Below are positions 42,368 through 53,377 of a DNA stretch of 64,000 nucleotides, one piece after another (the first letter of the stretch is position 1; every line of letters starts with the position of its first letter). Position numbers and translations under genes: made by a program. The notes under the pieces are model-generated. The model was not told the origin of the DNA, ran no database searches, and saw only the letters and a program-made list of their open reading frames with translations. Source of the DNA: Streptomyces caelestis (GTDB lineage Bacteria > Actinomycetota > Actinomycetes > Streptomycetales > Streptomycetaceae); contig NZ_LGCN01000074.1 in NCBI RefSeq assembly GCF_001279005.1, positions 124,001 through 188,000 of the forward strand, read 5' to 3'.

Positions 42368-43449
42368 GCGTGGCCCGCCCCACCCGCACACGGAAGGACC
42401 CGGCGCTCCCGAAGTCCGGCAGGAGGACCAGGGCGACCAAGGGGGACACGGACGCCGGGACGCCGGCCCGGCACGGGGCCGCCGGCCACCGGACGGATCT
42501 GCTGGAGTCGATGCTGCGCATCCGGCGCTTCGAGGAGCGGTGCGTCGAGCTGTACAGCGCCGCGAGGATCCGGGGCTTCGTCCACCTCTGCATCGGCGAG
42601 GAGGCCGTCGCCGTCGGCGTCAACGCGACCCTGACGCCCGAGGACGCGGTCGTCTCCACGTACCGCGAACACGGTCACGCCCTGGCTCGCGGGATCCCGG
42701 CCGAGGCCGTCATGGCGGAGATGTACGGCAGGACGACGGGGTGCAGCGGCGGCAGGGGCGGATCGATGCACCTGTTCGACGCGAGCCGCCGCTTCTACGG
42801 CGGCAACGCCATCGTCGCCGGCGGGCTCCCCCTGGCCGCCGGTCTCGCGCTCGCCGACCGCATGCGCGGGCAGGAGCACGTCACCTGCTGCTTCTTCGGC
42901 GACGGCGCCTTCGCCGAGGGCGAGTTCCACGAGACCGCGAACCTGGCGGCGCTGTGGAACCTGCCCCTGCTGTTCCTCTGCGAGAACAACCTCTACGCCA
43001 TGGGCACGGCCCTGGAACGGCACGAGGCACAGACCGACCTGGCCATGCGCGCCGCCTCGTACGGCATGGTCGCCTGGGCCGTGGACGGCATGGACGTCGA
43101 GGCCGTCGAACGAGCCTCCCGGCGGGCCGTCGAGGGCGTCCGGGCCGGCGCCGGACCGCATTTCCTGGAGCTGCGCACCTACCGCTTCCGCGCCCACTCG
43201 ATGTACGACCCGGACCGGTACCGTCACAAGGCGGAGGTCGAACGGTGGAAGGAGCGGGACCCGATCGCCCTGCTCACCGACCGCATGCGCGAGAACGGTG
43301 AGCTGGACGACGGGGAACCGGCCCGGATCGAGCAGCGCGTCGCCGACGGGATCGACCACGCCGTCGAAGCGGCCGAACGGGCGCCCGAGGAACCGGTCGG
43401 GCACCTGCTCCACCACGTCACCAGCTCCCCGGCAGAGGCGGTGAGTTGA
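42364..43449 (+). CDS. pdhA: Pyruvate/2-oxoacid dehydrogenase E1 alpha subunit
   Basis: 361-residue thiamine-diphosphate subunit of a 2-oxoacid dehydrogenase. The ThDP motif is [20 protein letters not shown] ending LCENN (GDG...NN). The substrate-side region [20 protein letters not shown] and the phosphorylation-loop equivalent [15 protein letters not shown] are typical of pyruvate or acetoin E1-alpha. A basic N-terminal extension of about 40 residues precedes the domain. It is coupled to acs upstream and to pdhB downstream. Confidence 0.92.
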   Translation: MSVARPTRTRKDPALPKSGRRTRATKGDTDAGTPARHGAAGHRTDLLESMLRIRRFEERCVELYSAARIRGFVHLCIGEEAVAVGVNATLTPEDAVVSTYREHGHALARGIPAEAVMAEMYGRTTGCSGGRGGSMHLFDASRRFYGGNAIVAGGLPLAAGLALADRMRGQEHVTCCFFGDGAFAEGEFHETANLAALWNLPLLFLCENNLYAMGTALERHEAQTDLAMRAASYGMVAWAVDGMDVEAVERASRRAVEGVRAGAGPHFLELRTYRFRAHSMYDPDRYRHKAEVERWKERDPIALLTDRMRENGELDDGEPARIEQRVADGIDHAVEAAERAPEEPVGHLLHHVTSSPAEAVS

Positions 43450-44450
43450 CCGTGGGCGCCGGCGGAGGGAAAGGGACGGGGGCGACCACCTACCGGGAGG
43501 CGATGCGCGAGGCGCTCCGGGAGGCCCTGCGCTCCGACGACCGCGTCTTCCTCATGGGCGAGGACGTGGGCCGGTACGGCGGATGCTTCGGCGTCAGCCT
43601 CGGCCTGCTGGAGGAGTTCGGCCCCGAACGCGTCCGCGACACCCCGCTGTCGGAGTCCGCGTTCGTCGGCGCCGGCATCGGCGCCGCCCTGGCCGGGATG
43701 CGGCCGATCGTCGAGATCATGACCGTCAACTTCAGCCTGCTCGCCCTCGACCAGATCCTCAACAACGCCGCCACCCTCCTCCACATGTCGGGCGGGCAGC
43801 TCCCGGTGCCGCTGGTCATCCGCACGACCACGGGCGCCGGACGGCAACTCGCCGCACAGCACTCGCACAGCCTGGAGGGCTGGTACGCGCACATCCCCGG
43901 CCTCCGCGTCCTCGCCCCCGCCACCCTCGAGGACGCCCGCCACATGCTGGCCCCGGCGCTCGCCGACCCCGACCCCGTACTGATCTTCGAGCACGGGAGC
44001 CTCTACAACGCCTCCGGGGAGCTCCCCCCGCCCACCGGGCCCGTGGACCTGGACCACGCCGCGGTCCGCCGCCCCGGTACCGACATCTCCCTGATCACGT
44101 ACGGCGGTTCGCTGCCCAAGGCGCTCGCGGCGGCGGACGAGCTGGCCTCCGGGGGCATCAGCGCGGAGGTGATCGACCTGCGCACGCTCCGCCCCCTCGA
44201 CCAGGCGGTCATCGCCTCCTCGGTGGCCCGTACCCACCGTGCGGTGGTCGTCGACGAGGCGTGGCGGACGGGAAGCCTCGCCGCGGAGCTCTCCGCCCGG
44301 ATCGCGGAGGAGTCGTTCTACGACCTGGACGCACCCGTGGAGCGGGTGTGCAGCGCCGAGGTGCCCATCCCGTACGCCCGGCGGCTGGAGGAGGCCGCCC
44401 TGCCGCAGACCGCCGACGTCGTCGCGGCCGTCCACCGGGCGGTGGACTGA
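43446..44450 (+). CDS. pdhB: Pyruvate/2-oxoacid dehydrogenase E1 beta subunit
   Basis: 334 residues. ThDP-binding transketolase-like features: [40 protein letters not shown], then [20 protein letters not shown] and the C-terminal [20 protein letters not shown]. With PdhA it forms the alpha2-beta2 decarboxylase. The start is the TTG at 43446 within the pdhA stop (TTGA); GTG 43452 is equally possible. Confidence 0.92.
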   Translation: MTVGAGGGKGTGATTYREAMREALREALRSDDRVFLMGEDVGRYGGCFGVSLGLLEEFGPERVRDTPLSESAFVGAGIGAALAGMRPIVEIMTVNFSLLALDQILNNAATLLHMSGGQLPVPLVIRTTTGAGRQLAAQHSHSLEGWYAHIPGLRVLAPATLEDARHMLAPALADPDPVLIFEHGSLYNASGELPPPTGPVDLDHAAVRRPGTDISLITYGGSLPKALAAADELASGGISAEVIDLRTLRPLDQAVIASSVARTHRAVVVDEAWRTGSLAAELSARIAEESFYDLDAPVERVCSAEVPIPYARRLEEAALPQTADVVAAVHRAVD

Positions 44451-44452
44451 TC

Positions 44453-45835
44453 ATGGCCGAGTTCACCATGCCGTCCCTCGGCGCGGACATGGACGAGGGC
44501 ACGCTCGTGGAATGGCTGGTGGGGCCCGGTGACCTCGTCCGCAGAGGAGACCCGGTCGCGGTCGTCGAAACCGCCAAGTCGACCATCGAGGTGGAGTGCT
44601 TCGACACCGGGACCATGACGAAGCTGCTCGTCGAACCCGGCACGACCGTTCCGGTGGGCACGCCGCTCGCGCTGATCGGGCCGGCCGGGGAACGGCGGCC
44701 CGCCCCTCACGCACCGGAGAAGGGCGAGCCTTCCGAGCCCGTCGAGCCCCGCACGCCCCCGGAGCCCCCCTCCCCGCCGCCCGAGCCCGCCCCGGTGCCG
44801 GCGTCCCCCGCCGCCCGGCCGCCCGGCCACGTCGACGCCGGCCCCCTGGTCCGGCACCTCGCGGAGCAGAGCGACGTCGACCTGGGAACACTGCACGGCT
44901 CCGGACCCGGTGGACGCGTCACCCGGACCGACGTCGAACACGCGGCGGCCGCCCGCACCGGCGCCGGGCCGCCGCGGGCGCGGGTCACCCCCCTCGCCCG
45001 GCGGCTCGCCGCCGAACTGGGCGTCGACCCCGCCACGGTGAGAGGGACGGGAAGGCAGTCGGCCGTCCACGCGTCGGACGTACGCCGGGCGGCCCCCGGC
45101 CCGTCGGCCCCGGCCCCGCCCGCGTCCGCCGCCCCCGGACCTCCTTCCGCCGCGCGCCCGGCCGAGGACCGGGCGGCGGCCATGCGTCGGGCGATCGCCG
45201 GCCTGATGAGCCGCGCCAACCGTGACATCCCCCATTACCACCTCTCCACGACCGTGGACATGGCCGCCGCGACGGACTGGCTGCACGAGCACAACCGGCG
45301 CAGCCCCATCGGTGAACGGCTGCTCCCCGCGGCCCTGCTGCTCAAGGCGGCGGCCCTGGCGGCCCGGGAGGTGCCCGAACTCAACGGCTTCTGGGCCGAC
45401 GACCACTTCACGGCCGGCGAGGGCGTCCACCTCGGCGTGGCCGTGTCCCTGCGCGGCGGGGGACTCGTCGCCCCCGCGCTGCGTCACGCCGACACCCTGG
45501 CCCTCCCCCGGCTGATGAACGCCCTGAAGGACCTGGTCACCCGGGCCCGCACGGGCAGGCTGCGCGGTTCCGAGGTGTCCGGGGCCACGATCACGGTCAC
45601 CGACCTGGGCGATCAGGGCGTGGAGACGGTCTTCGGCGTGATCCACCCGCCGCAGGTGGCCCTGGTCGGTTTCGGGCGCGTGACCGACCGGCCGTGCGCC
45701 GTCGACGGCCTGCTGGGCGTGCGACCCGTGGTCACGGCGACCCTCTCGGCGGACCACCGGGCGACGGACGGCGCCGTCGGATCCCGCTACCTCACGGCGG
45801 TCGCCCGTCTCCTGCAGAAACCGGAGCACCTGTGA
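44453..45835 (+). CDS. pdhC: Dihydrolipoyl acyltransferase E2 with two peripheral-subunit-binding domains
   Basis: 460 residues. One lipoyl domain (residues 1-80) has the lipoylated Lys42 in VVETAKSTIEVE. A Pro-rich linker leads to a first PSBD (VRHLAEQSDVDLGTLHGSGP) and a second (ARRLAAELGVDPATVRGTGR). Then comes the catalytic core, with active site ADHRATDGA (His435, pattern HxxxDG). Two PSBDs in one E2 are unusual. No E3 lipoamide dehydrogenase gene is in the window, so E3 is probably shared. It starts at ATG 44453, two bases after pdhB, and ends in a GTGA overlap with the acp gene. Confidence 0.92.
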   Translation: MAEFTMPSLGADMDEGTLVEWLVGPGDLVRRGDPVAVVETAKSTIEVECFDTGTMTKLLVEPGTTVPVGTPLALIGPAGERRPAPHAPEKGEPSEPVEPRTPPEPPSPPPEPAPVPASPAARPPGHVDAGPLVRHLAEQSDVDLGTLHGSGPGGRVTRTDVEHAAAARTGAGPPRARVTPLARRLAAELGVDPATVRGTGRQSAVHASDVRRAAPGPSAPAPPASAAPGPPSAARPAEDRAAAMRRAIAGLMSRANRDIPHYHLSTTVDMAAATDWLHEHNRRSPIGERLLPAALLLKAAALAAREVPELNGFWADDHFTAGEGVHLGVAVSLRGGGLVAPALRHADTLALPRLMNALKDLVTRARTGRLRGSEVSGATITVTDLGDQGVETVFGVIHPPQVALVGFGRVTDRPCAVDGLLGVRPVVTATLSADHRATDGAVGSRYLTAVARLLQKPEHL

Positions 45836-46083
45836 ACATGAACAGAACCGACGCGCTCGACATGGTCAGGGAATCGATCTCCTCCGTGATCCCCGGCGCC
45901 GACGTCGCCGCCCTCGCGCCCGACGACGCGTTCCGCGAGGCGCTCGACATGGACTCGCTGGACTTCCTGAGCTTCGTGGAGGTCCTCAGCGAACGGTCCG
46001 GCATCCGTATCGAGGACGAGGACACGCCCCGGCTCACCACGTTGTCCGGCAGCGCCGACTTCCTGGTCGCCCGCACGCGGTGA
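45832..46083 (+). CDS. Acyl carrier protein
   Basis: 83-residue acidic carrier protein. The phosphopantetheine site is LDMDSLDFLSFVEVL with Ser42 (Ser40 if ATG 45838 is the start). GTG 45832 overlaps the E2 stop, so it is translated with the dehydrogenase complex. An ACP joined to acs-pdh suggests that an acyl group made by the complex may be moved to a carrier, or that the ACP serves lipoate or fatty-acid synthesis. A partner ketosynthase is not in the window. Confidence 0.88.
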   Translation: MNMNRTDALDMVRESISSVIPGADVAALAPDDAFREALDMDSLDFLSFVEVLSERSGIRIEDEDTPRLTTLSGSADFLVARTR

Positions 46084-46114
46084 GGCGAGTGCTCCCGGGG
46101 GGGCCGGAGCGGGC

Positions 46115-46410
46115 GGTCCCGTGAGGGTGACCGGGGTGTTCGGGCCCGGGCCCCGGACGGTGGTCCGGTCGCCGTCCCGGCGGACGGCGACGTCGCACGG
46201 CAGCAGCAGGCCGACGCCGCGGCGGGCCGCGGGCGCCGGGGATCACACGGTCCTCCACGGCGGCGCCGGGTTTCTCCGTCGGCGTGGCCCCGACGTCGGT
46301 CCCGGTGAGGATGCCGAAGCCCTCCGGCCCGCCGGCGCCCTGCGGCGACGGTCGCGCCGAAGCCGGTGTCGAGGCGGAGGGCGCGGTCGCAGGACACCAG
46401 GTCTCCGGGA
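46115..46410 (-). pseudogene. Remnant of a DUF302 protein gene
   Basis: On the minus strand, CDRALRLDTGFGATVAAG is followed, after a frame change, by EGFGILTGTDVGATPTEKPG and VEDRVIPGARGPPRR. Another frame then reads VGLLLPCDVAVRRDGDRTTV. This is the DUF302 order (expected GFGVLTEIDVRATLKEKLG; ILGACNPPLA; GLLLPCNVVVR). At least two frameshifts and loss of the conserved Cys/Asn (ACNPP to ARGPP) show it is dead. It fills most of the 440-base gap. Confidence 0.7.
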
Positions 46411-46522
46411 TCGTACGGACGAGCCGGTCCCGGTGTACCCGCCGGGCGCCCGCGCGGACGGCACGACGCGCGGCGGGCGTCCCTCGACGCCGCTCCCGCC
46501 GCGCCGGCCGGCCGACGAAGGC

Positions 46523-47359
46523 TCAGTCCGCCCCGATCTCGTCGACGACACCGACCACGTCCTCGATGTCCCGCACCGCCGCGAGCAGTTCGGGGACGAG
46601 TGACGCGTCCAGTCGTCCCGTCAGCGTCACCACGCCGTTCTCCACGGCGACCCGGACGGAGCGCGGGCCCGGCAGGTACCGGGCCATCAGGGACGCGACC
46701 TCGGTCCGGATCTCGTCGTCGTCGCGGATCAGGGCCCGCAGCAGGTCGCTCCGGCCGACCACGCCGACGAGCCGGCCGCGGTGGTCGGTCACGGGAAGCC
46801 TCTTCAGCCGCGCGCGGGCGGCGGTCCACGCGGCGTCCGCCACGCGCTCGGCCGGGTGGACGGTCACCGGCGGGAAGGTCATCAACGTGGCCGCCGTCTC
46901 GCCGTGGCTCTTGTCGTACAGGCGGTGCCGCCACAGCCTGCCGACCGGTCCGTGCCGGCGTGGTCCCGCCGTGACGGCGGCCTTGGCCAGCAGGTCCGAC
47001 TCCGAGACGACACCGAGCACATGGTCGTCCGCGTCCACCACCGGTACGGCGCTCACCCGCTCGCGGGCGAGGGTGCGAGCCACGTCCAGGAACGGCATGT
47101 CGGCGGGGACGGAGGTCGCCGGCACCCGCATGACGTCCCGTACGCGGAGGGTGGCCGGCTCCTCGGCGGGCGGCCCGGTCATGTGCCGCCCGGCAGCGGG
47201 GTGCGGCTCCTCGGTGCTCCTCGCCGACGCGGTGGTGGCCACCGCCGCGAGGTAGCGGCCCAGCGCGTCCTGTCGCGGTTCCTCCCGGGGTGTCCAGGGG
47301 CGGCCCGGCATGACGTGGCGGGCTTCCTGCTGCGCGGAGCTGTGCTCGACGTCGCTCAC
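46523..47359 (-). CDS. CBS-pair plus BON domain protein, long N-terminus
   Basis: 278 residues. A variable 70-residue N-terminus is followed by two CBS domains (DVMRVPATSVPADMPFLDVA to VLGVVSESDLLAKA; TFPPVTVHPAERVADAAWTA to LVGVVGRSDLLRAL). A BON domain ends the protein (VRVAVENGVVTLTGRLDASL). It likely senses adenylate or NAD status. It is divergent from the V/A-ATPase operon with a 144-base common spacer, so shared regulation, or a link between energy sensing and the ATPase, is plausible. Confidence 0.9.
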   Translation of the reverse strand: MSDVEHSSAQQEARHVMPGRPWTPREEPRQDALGRYLAAVATTASARSTEEPHPAAGRHMTGPPAEEPATLRVRDVMRVPATSVPADMPFLDVARTLARERVSAVPVVDADDHVLGVVSESDLLAKAAVTAGPRRHGPVGRLWRHRLYDKSHGETAATLMTFPPVTVHPAERVADAAWTAARARLKRLPVTDHRGRLVGVVGRSDLLRALIRDDDEIRTEVASLMARYLPGPRSVRVAVENGVVTLTGRLDASLVPELLAAVRDIEDVVGVVDEIGAD

Positions 47360-47503
47360 GGCTGCCTCCCGGGGTGCCGTCCGCCTACGGGGTCAGTCTC
47401 GCATCGATCGGCCGGCGCGGCCTCCGGGCCGGAGCGGCGCGACATCCGCCCGCCCACCGGGGAGACTGGGGAGCGGGGGCCTGGGTCCACCGGAGGAGGA
47501 TGC

Positions 47504-47989
47504 GTGACGGGTTTCCGGGACTTCCTGACACGGTTCCGGCCGGCGGCGTCGCCCGGCCGGGCGACGCCGGGTGGTGTGCCCGCGGACCGCTCCGCCGAAC
47601 TCCGGGCGGAACTCGCACCGCCCCTGGCCCTGCTCGAACAGGCGGAGGCGGAAGCCCGCACCGTACGCGAGCGGGCCGCCGAGGCCGCCGCGTCACGTCG
47701 GCGGGAAGCCGAACGGCGGGCCGAGGAGATCGTGGCCGGGGCGCGTGAGGAGGCCGGCCGGCTACGGGCGCACACCGCCGGACGGGTGCTGCGCGCCGCC
47801 GAGGACGAGGCGGCCGCGCTGCTCGCCGCGGCGGAACGCGAGGCCGTCGCCGTGCGCGAGCGTGCCGGGAGCCGGACCCCGGCCCTCGCCGACCGTGTGG
47901 TCGCGCTGGTGCTGGAGGACCTCGCGACGGAGGATGCCTCTCCCCCGCCGCCCCCGGGCCGTGGGAGGCCGCGGGAGGAGGGTCCGTGA
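47504..47989 (+). CDS. V/A-type ATPase peripheral-stalk subunit (G/H-like coiled coil)
   Basis: 161 residues. After a short N-terminus, residues about 40-125 form an Ala/Glu/Arg-rich coiled coil (LLEQAEAEARTVRERAAEAA onward), as in the G/H stalk subunit that pairs with subunit E. Assignment rests on this character and on its place as first gene of the operon; sequence identity in this family is low. Start GTG 47504 follows GGAGGAGG. The stop overlaps the next gene by GTGA. Confidence 0.75.
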   Translation: MTGFRDFLTRFRPAASPGRATPGGVPADRSAELRAELAPPLALLEQAEAEARTVRERAAEAAASRRREAERRAEEIVAGAREEAGRLRAHTAGRVLRAAEDEAAALLAAAEREAVAVRERAGSRTPALADRVVALVLEDLATEDASPPPPPGRGRPREEGP

Positions 47990-48934
47990 TGGGCGCCGGA
48001 TGGGCGGCCGGCGTGACCCGGGCACGCGCCCTGCGGACCAGGTGCCTGGGGACCGGGGGGATCGGGGAGGCGGCCGCGTCCCCCGCCCTCGACGACGCCC
48101 TGCGCTCCCTGTCGGCCTCCCCCTACCGGCGCGACGTCGCGCCGGGCCTCACCCCGGCCGAGGCCCAGCGCGCGGTCTCGGCGACGCTGCTGTGGCACCT
48201 GCGGATCCTCGCCGGCTGGCAGCCCGCCACCGGCGCCGACGCCGTCCGGGCGCTCGCCGCGGGATTCGAGATCTCCAACACCGAACACCACCTGAGGGCT
48301 CTCGCGGCCGGCCCGCGCCGGCCGGGCACGGAGGACTTCCGCCCTCCGCCCTACCGTCTGGGCGCGCTGGCGACCGCCTGGACGCGAATCGCCCGGACCC
48401 GTACGCCGTCGGAGCTGCGCACCGTGCTGGCGGCCTCCCTCTGGGGCGACCCCGGAGGTGACTCGGCGGCCGCGGTCGCCACCGGTATGCGGGTCTCCGC
48501 CGCCGTACGCCTCGCCGGCGCCGTTCCCGACGCGGAGCGTTGGGCGGCGGCCCGGCTCGCCCTGCTGGTGGGCCGTGAGGGGTTCGTCGTCGGCCGCCGG
48601 ATGCCGGATGTCTCCGCCCGCCGGGCGGCCCGCCTGCTCGGTTCGCGAGCGGTGGGCGCGGGGTCGTACGCCGACTTCCGGCGGGCGTTGCCGGCCGCCG
48701 CGGGGTGGCTGCTGGAGGACGTCGACCGGGCGGCGGACCTGTGGCGGGCCGAGGCCCGGTGGTGGGACGCCGTCGAGCGGGACGGCCGCGCGCTGCTGCG
48801 CCGGTCCCGTTTCGGTCCGCGGCCGGTGGTGGGGGCCGTGGCACTGCTGTCCGTCGACGCGTGGCGGACCCGCGGCGCGCTGGAGCTGGCCTCCCGGGGC
48901 GGCGGCCCCGGGGGGCGGCCGACGGAGGTGCTCG

Positions 48935-48948
<14 letters not shown>
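47986..48948 (+). CDS. ntpC: V/A-type ATPase subunit C (AC39/d-like)
   Basis: 320-residue helical protein of the V-ATPase d/AC39 family, which forms the funnel connecting the rotor ring to the central stalk. Visible repeats include ARALRTRCLGTGGIGEAAAS, RALAAGFEISNTEHHLRALA (family pattern D.xN) and SYADFRRALPAAAGWLLEDV. Length is close to the family norm. Start is GTG 47986 (or ATG 47989). Its end overlaps the subunit I gene by 14 bases. Confidence 0.82.
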
Positions 48949-50853
<1,905 letters not shown>

Positions 50854-50859
50854 ACCGCC

Positions 50860-51087
50860 GTGGGAGGCGTCGCCGCCCTCGGCGAGCGGGCCCGCGTGGC
50901 CGGTCTGGCCCTGGCCGGAGCCGTCGTCCTCGTCGCCGACGACCCGGACGCCGTGCGCCGGGCCTGGCGGAGCCTGCCGGACGGCATCGACCTGGTGATC
51001 CTCACCCCGGCCGCGGCCCGGGCACTGGAGTCGGGCCCCGCGACCGGCGGGGCCCTCCGCCCGCTGACCGCGGTGATGCCGTCATGA
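50860..51087 (+). CDS. V/A-type ATPase central-stalk subunit F
   Basis: 75 residues, shorter than the usual 95-110. The fold pattern is present: RARVAGLALAGAVVLVADDP, ILTPAAARAL and the terminal RPLTAVMP. Subunit F binds subunit D in the rotor and can regulate activity through its C-terminal helix, which seems to be missing here. Start GTG 50860, six bases after the c-subunit stop. Its stop overlaps the subunit E start. Confidence 0.8.
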   Translation: MGGVAALGERARVAGLALAGAVVLVADDPDAVRRAWRSLPDGIDLVILTPAAARALESGPATGGALRPLTAVMPS

Positions 51088-51617
51088 CGAGCCGGGCCCA
51101 GGCCCTCGACCGGACCACGGACGCGCTCCACCCGGTCCGGGCGGGGCTGCTGCGGGAGGCTCACGCCGACGCGGAAGCGCTGCTGTCCCGCGCCGGGCGG
51201 GAGGCCGACGCCCTGCTCGGCCGGGCGCGCGCCGAGGCCCGCGCGCTCCTCGAGGAGGCCCGGCGGCAGGGCGAGGCCGAGGGCGCGGACGCCGCCCGCG
51301 ACCTGCTCGTCGAAGCCCGGCGAAAGGCCAGGTCCCGCACGCTCGCCGCTCGCCGGGAGGCGTACGAGGAACTGCGCCGGGAGGCCGCCGAACGGGTGCG
51401 GGAGCTGCGCGCGACCGGTGGCTACGCGTCCCTGCGGAAGCGGCTGGAGCACCGGGCCCGTGCCCTGCTGGGGCCCGGCGCCGAGGTGCGCGAGCACGCC
51501 GACGGGGGTGTGGTGGCCCGGGCGCCGGGGAGGCGGGCCGACCTGTCGCTGACGGCGCTGGCCGACCGTGCCCTGGACCGGACGGGAGCGGAGGCGCGGA
51601 GCCTGTGGGAGCCGTGA
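51084..51617 (+). CDS. ntpE: V/A-type ATPase peripheral-stalk subunit E
   Basis: 177 residues. A long N-terminal coiled coil (LREAHADAEALLSRAGREAD to about residue 110) is followed by a small C-terminal globular part (LRKRLEHRARALLGPGAEVR, GGVVARAPGRRADLSLTALA) typical of subunit E, which ties the stalk to the catalytic head. Start ATG 51084 overlaps the F stop; the end overlaps subunit A by GTGA. Confidence 0.85.
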   Translation: MTSRAQALDRTTDALHPVRAGLLREAHADAEALLSRAGREADALLGRARAEARALLEEARRQGEAEGADAARDLLVEARRKARSRTLAARREAYEELRREAAERVRELRATGGYASLRKRLEHRARALLGPGAEVREHADGGVVARAPGRRADLSLTALADRALDRTGAEARSLWEP

Positions 51618-53377
51618 CGAAAGCCGGCGGGACGCCTCGACGGCCGGCTGCCGGGCAGCCGGTCCCGCGGCTCCTGCGGGTCACCGGACCGCTGGTCGAG
51701 ATGGAGTACACGAGCGGCATCGCGATGTACGACCTGGTCTCGATCGGCCCGGCCGGGCTGCCCGGCGAGGTCGTGGCCATCAGCGGTGACGTGGTCACCG
51801 TCCAGGCGTACGAGTACACCGGGGGGCTCGCCCCGGGACAGACGGCGCTGCCCCGGGGCCGTCCGCTGTCGGTGCCGCTCGGTCCGGAGCTGCTCGGCGG
51901 GGTCTTCGACGGTCTGCTGCGTCCCCTGTCCGGCGCCGGTGACTGGCTGCCGCCCGGCGCGCAGCGGGCCGCGGCAAAGGAACGCACCTGGTCCTTCTCG
52001 CCCTCGGTGACGCGGGGCGAGCGGGTGGCCGGGGGCCGGGCGCTCGGGGAGATCCGCGACGCGGGGCCGGTGCCGGTGAAGGTCCTCGTGCCGCCCGGCG
52101 GCGGAGGCACGGTGGAGGAGATCGCCGGCGCCGGGGACCGACCGCGTGACGCGGTGGTGGCCGTGGTGGGCGGCGCCGAGGTGACGGTCGGGGCCCTGTG
52201 GCCGGTGCGCCGGCCGCGCCCGGTGCGGGAGCGCGTGGCCGGCCACACGGCCCTGGACACCGGCCAGCGGGTGATCGACCTGCTCTTCCCCGTGGCCCGG
52301 GGCGGCACGGTGGCCGTGCCCGGTGGCTTCGGCACCGGCAAGACGGTACTGCTGCAGCAGATCGCCAAGTGGTGCGACGCGGACGTCATCGTCTACGTCG
52401 GCTGCGGCGAACGCGGCAACGAGATGGCCGACGTCATCACCGAGCTGTCGCAGCTCCGGGACCCGCGCACGGGCGGACGCCTCGCGGACCGCACCGTGAC
52501 CATCGCCAACACCTCCAACATGCCGATGATGGCCCGTGAGGCGAGCGTGTACACGGGGGTGACGGTCGCCGAGTACTTCCGGGACATGGGCCTGGACGTG
52601 GTCGTGATCGCCGACTCGACCTCCCGGTGGGCCGAGGCGCTGCGGGAGTTCGCCTCCCGCACCGGCGCGCTGCCCGCCGAGGAGGGGTACCCGGCCGGAC
52701 TCGCCTCCGCCGTCGCGGCCTTCTACGAACGGGCCGCGGCCGTGACCACCCTCGGGGGCGACCGGGGATCGGTGACCGTGATCGGCGCGGTGTCCCCGCC
52801 CGGCGGCGACATGACCGAACCGGTGACCGCGCACACCGAGCGCTTCGTCCGCTGCCTGTGGACCCTCGACCGCGACCTCGCCTACGCCCGCCACTACCCG
52901 GCCGTCTCCTGGGCCGGTTCCTTCTCCCGGGACGTACCGGTCCTCGCCGCCGGACACCGGGCGGCCGGCGACCCGGGGTGGGCCCGGCGCCGCGACCGGG
53001 TGGGAGCGGTGCTGGCGGAGGCCGACCGGCTCGCCGACCTGGTGGACCTGATCGGCATCACCGCCCTGCCCGCGCGGGAGCGTGTCAGCGTACTGGCCGG
53101 GAGGCTGGTCCGCGAGGGCGTGCTGCAGCAGAGCGCGCTGTCGGAGCGGGACGCGTACTGCGGGCCGGAGAAGACGGCCGCCCTGGCCGACGCCGTCCTC
53201 GCGGTCGCCGACCGCTGCCGCGCACTGGTGGACTCCGGTGTCCCGGCGGCCTCGGTCGAACAGGTCGACTTCGGCCCGCTGCTGCGCGCCCGCGAGGACA
53301 CCGGCCCGCGCGACGCCGCCGGGGTGACGGCACGGGGGGACGCGATGCTCGCCGGGTTGGAGGACGTGCGGCCATGA
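51614..53377 (+). CDS. ntpA: V/A-type ATPase catalytic subunit A
   Basis: 587 residues. The beta-barrel domain opens RLLRVTGPLVEMEYTSGIAM. The family-specific non-homologous insert lies near residues 110-190. The nucleotide site has PGGFGTGKTVLLQQ with Lys243, the catalytic Glu in GCGERGNEMADV, and DSTSRWAEALREFASR. The insert and the PGGFGTGKT form separate it from F-type alpha/beta and from flagellar ATPases. All catalytic residues are present. I chose GTG 51614 (GTGA overlap); GTG 51605 is the alternative. It synthesises or hydrolyses ATP. Confidence 0.96.
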   Translation: MTKAGGTPRRPAAGQPVPRLLRVTGPLVEMEYTSGIAMYDLVSIGPAGLPGEVVAISGDVVTVQAYEYTGGLAPGQTALPRGRPLSVPLGPELLGGVFDGLLRPLSGAGDWLPPGAQRAAAKERTWSFSPSVTRGERVAGGRALGEIRDAGPVPVKVLVPPGGGGTVEEIAGAGDRPRDAVVAVVGGAEVTVGALWPVRRPRPVRERVAGHTALDTGQRVIDLLFPVARGGTVAVPGGFGTGKTVLLQQIAKWCDADVIVYVGCGERGNEMADVITELSQLRDPRTGGRLADRTVTIANTSNMPMMAREASVYTGVTVAEYFRDMGLDVVVIADSTSRWAEALREFASRTGALPAEEGYPAGLASAVAAFYERAAAVTTLGGDRGSVTVIGAVSPPGGDMTEPVTAHTERFVRCLWTLDRDLAYARHYPAVSWAGSFSRDVPVLAAGHRAAGDPGWARRRDRVGAVLAEADRLADLVDLIGITALPARERVSVLAGRLVREGVLQQSALSERDAYCGPEKTAALADAVLAVADRCRALVDSGVPAASVEQVDFGPLLRAREDTGPRDAAGVTARGDAMLAGLEDVRP

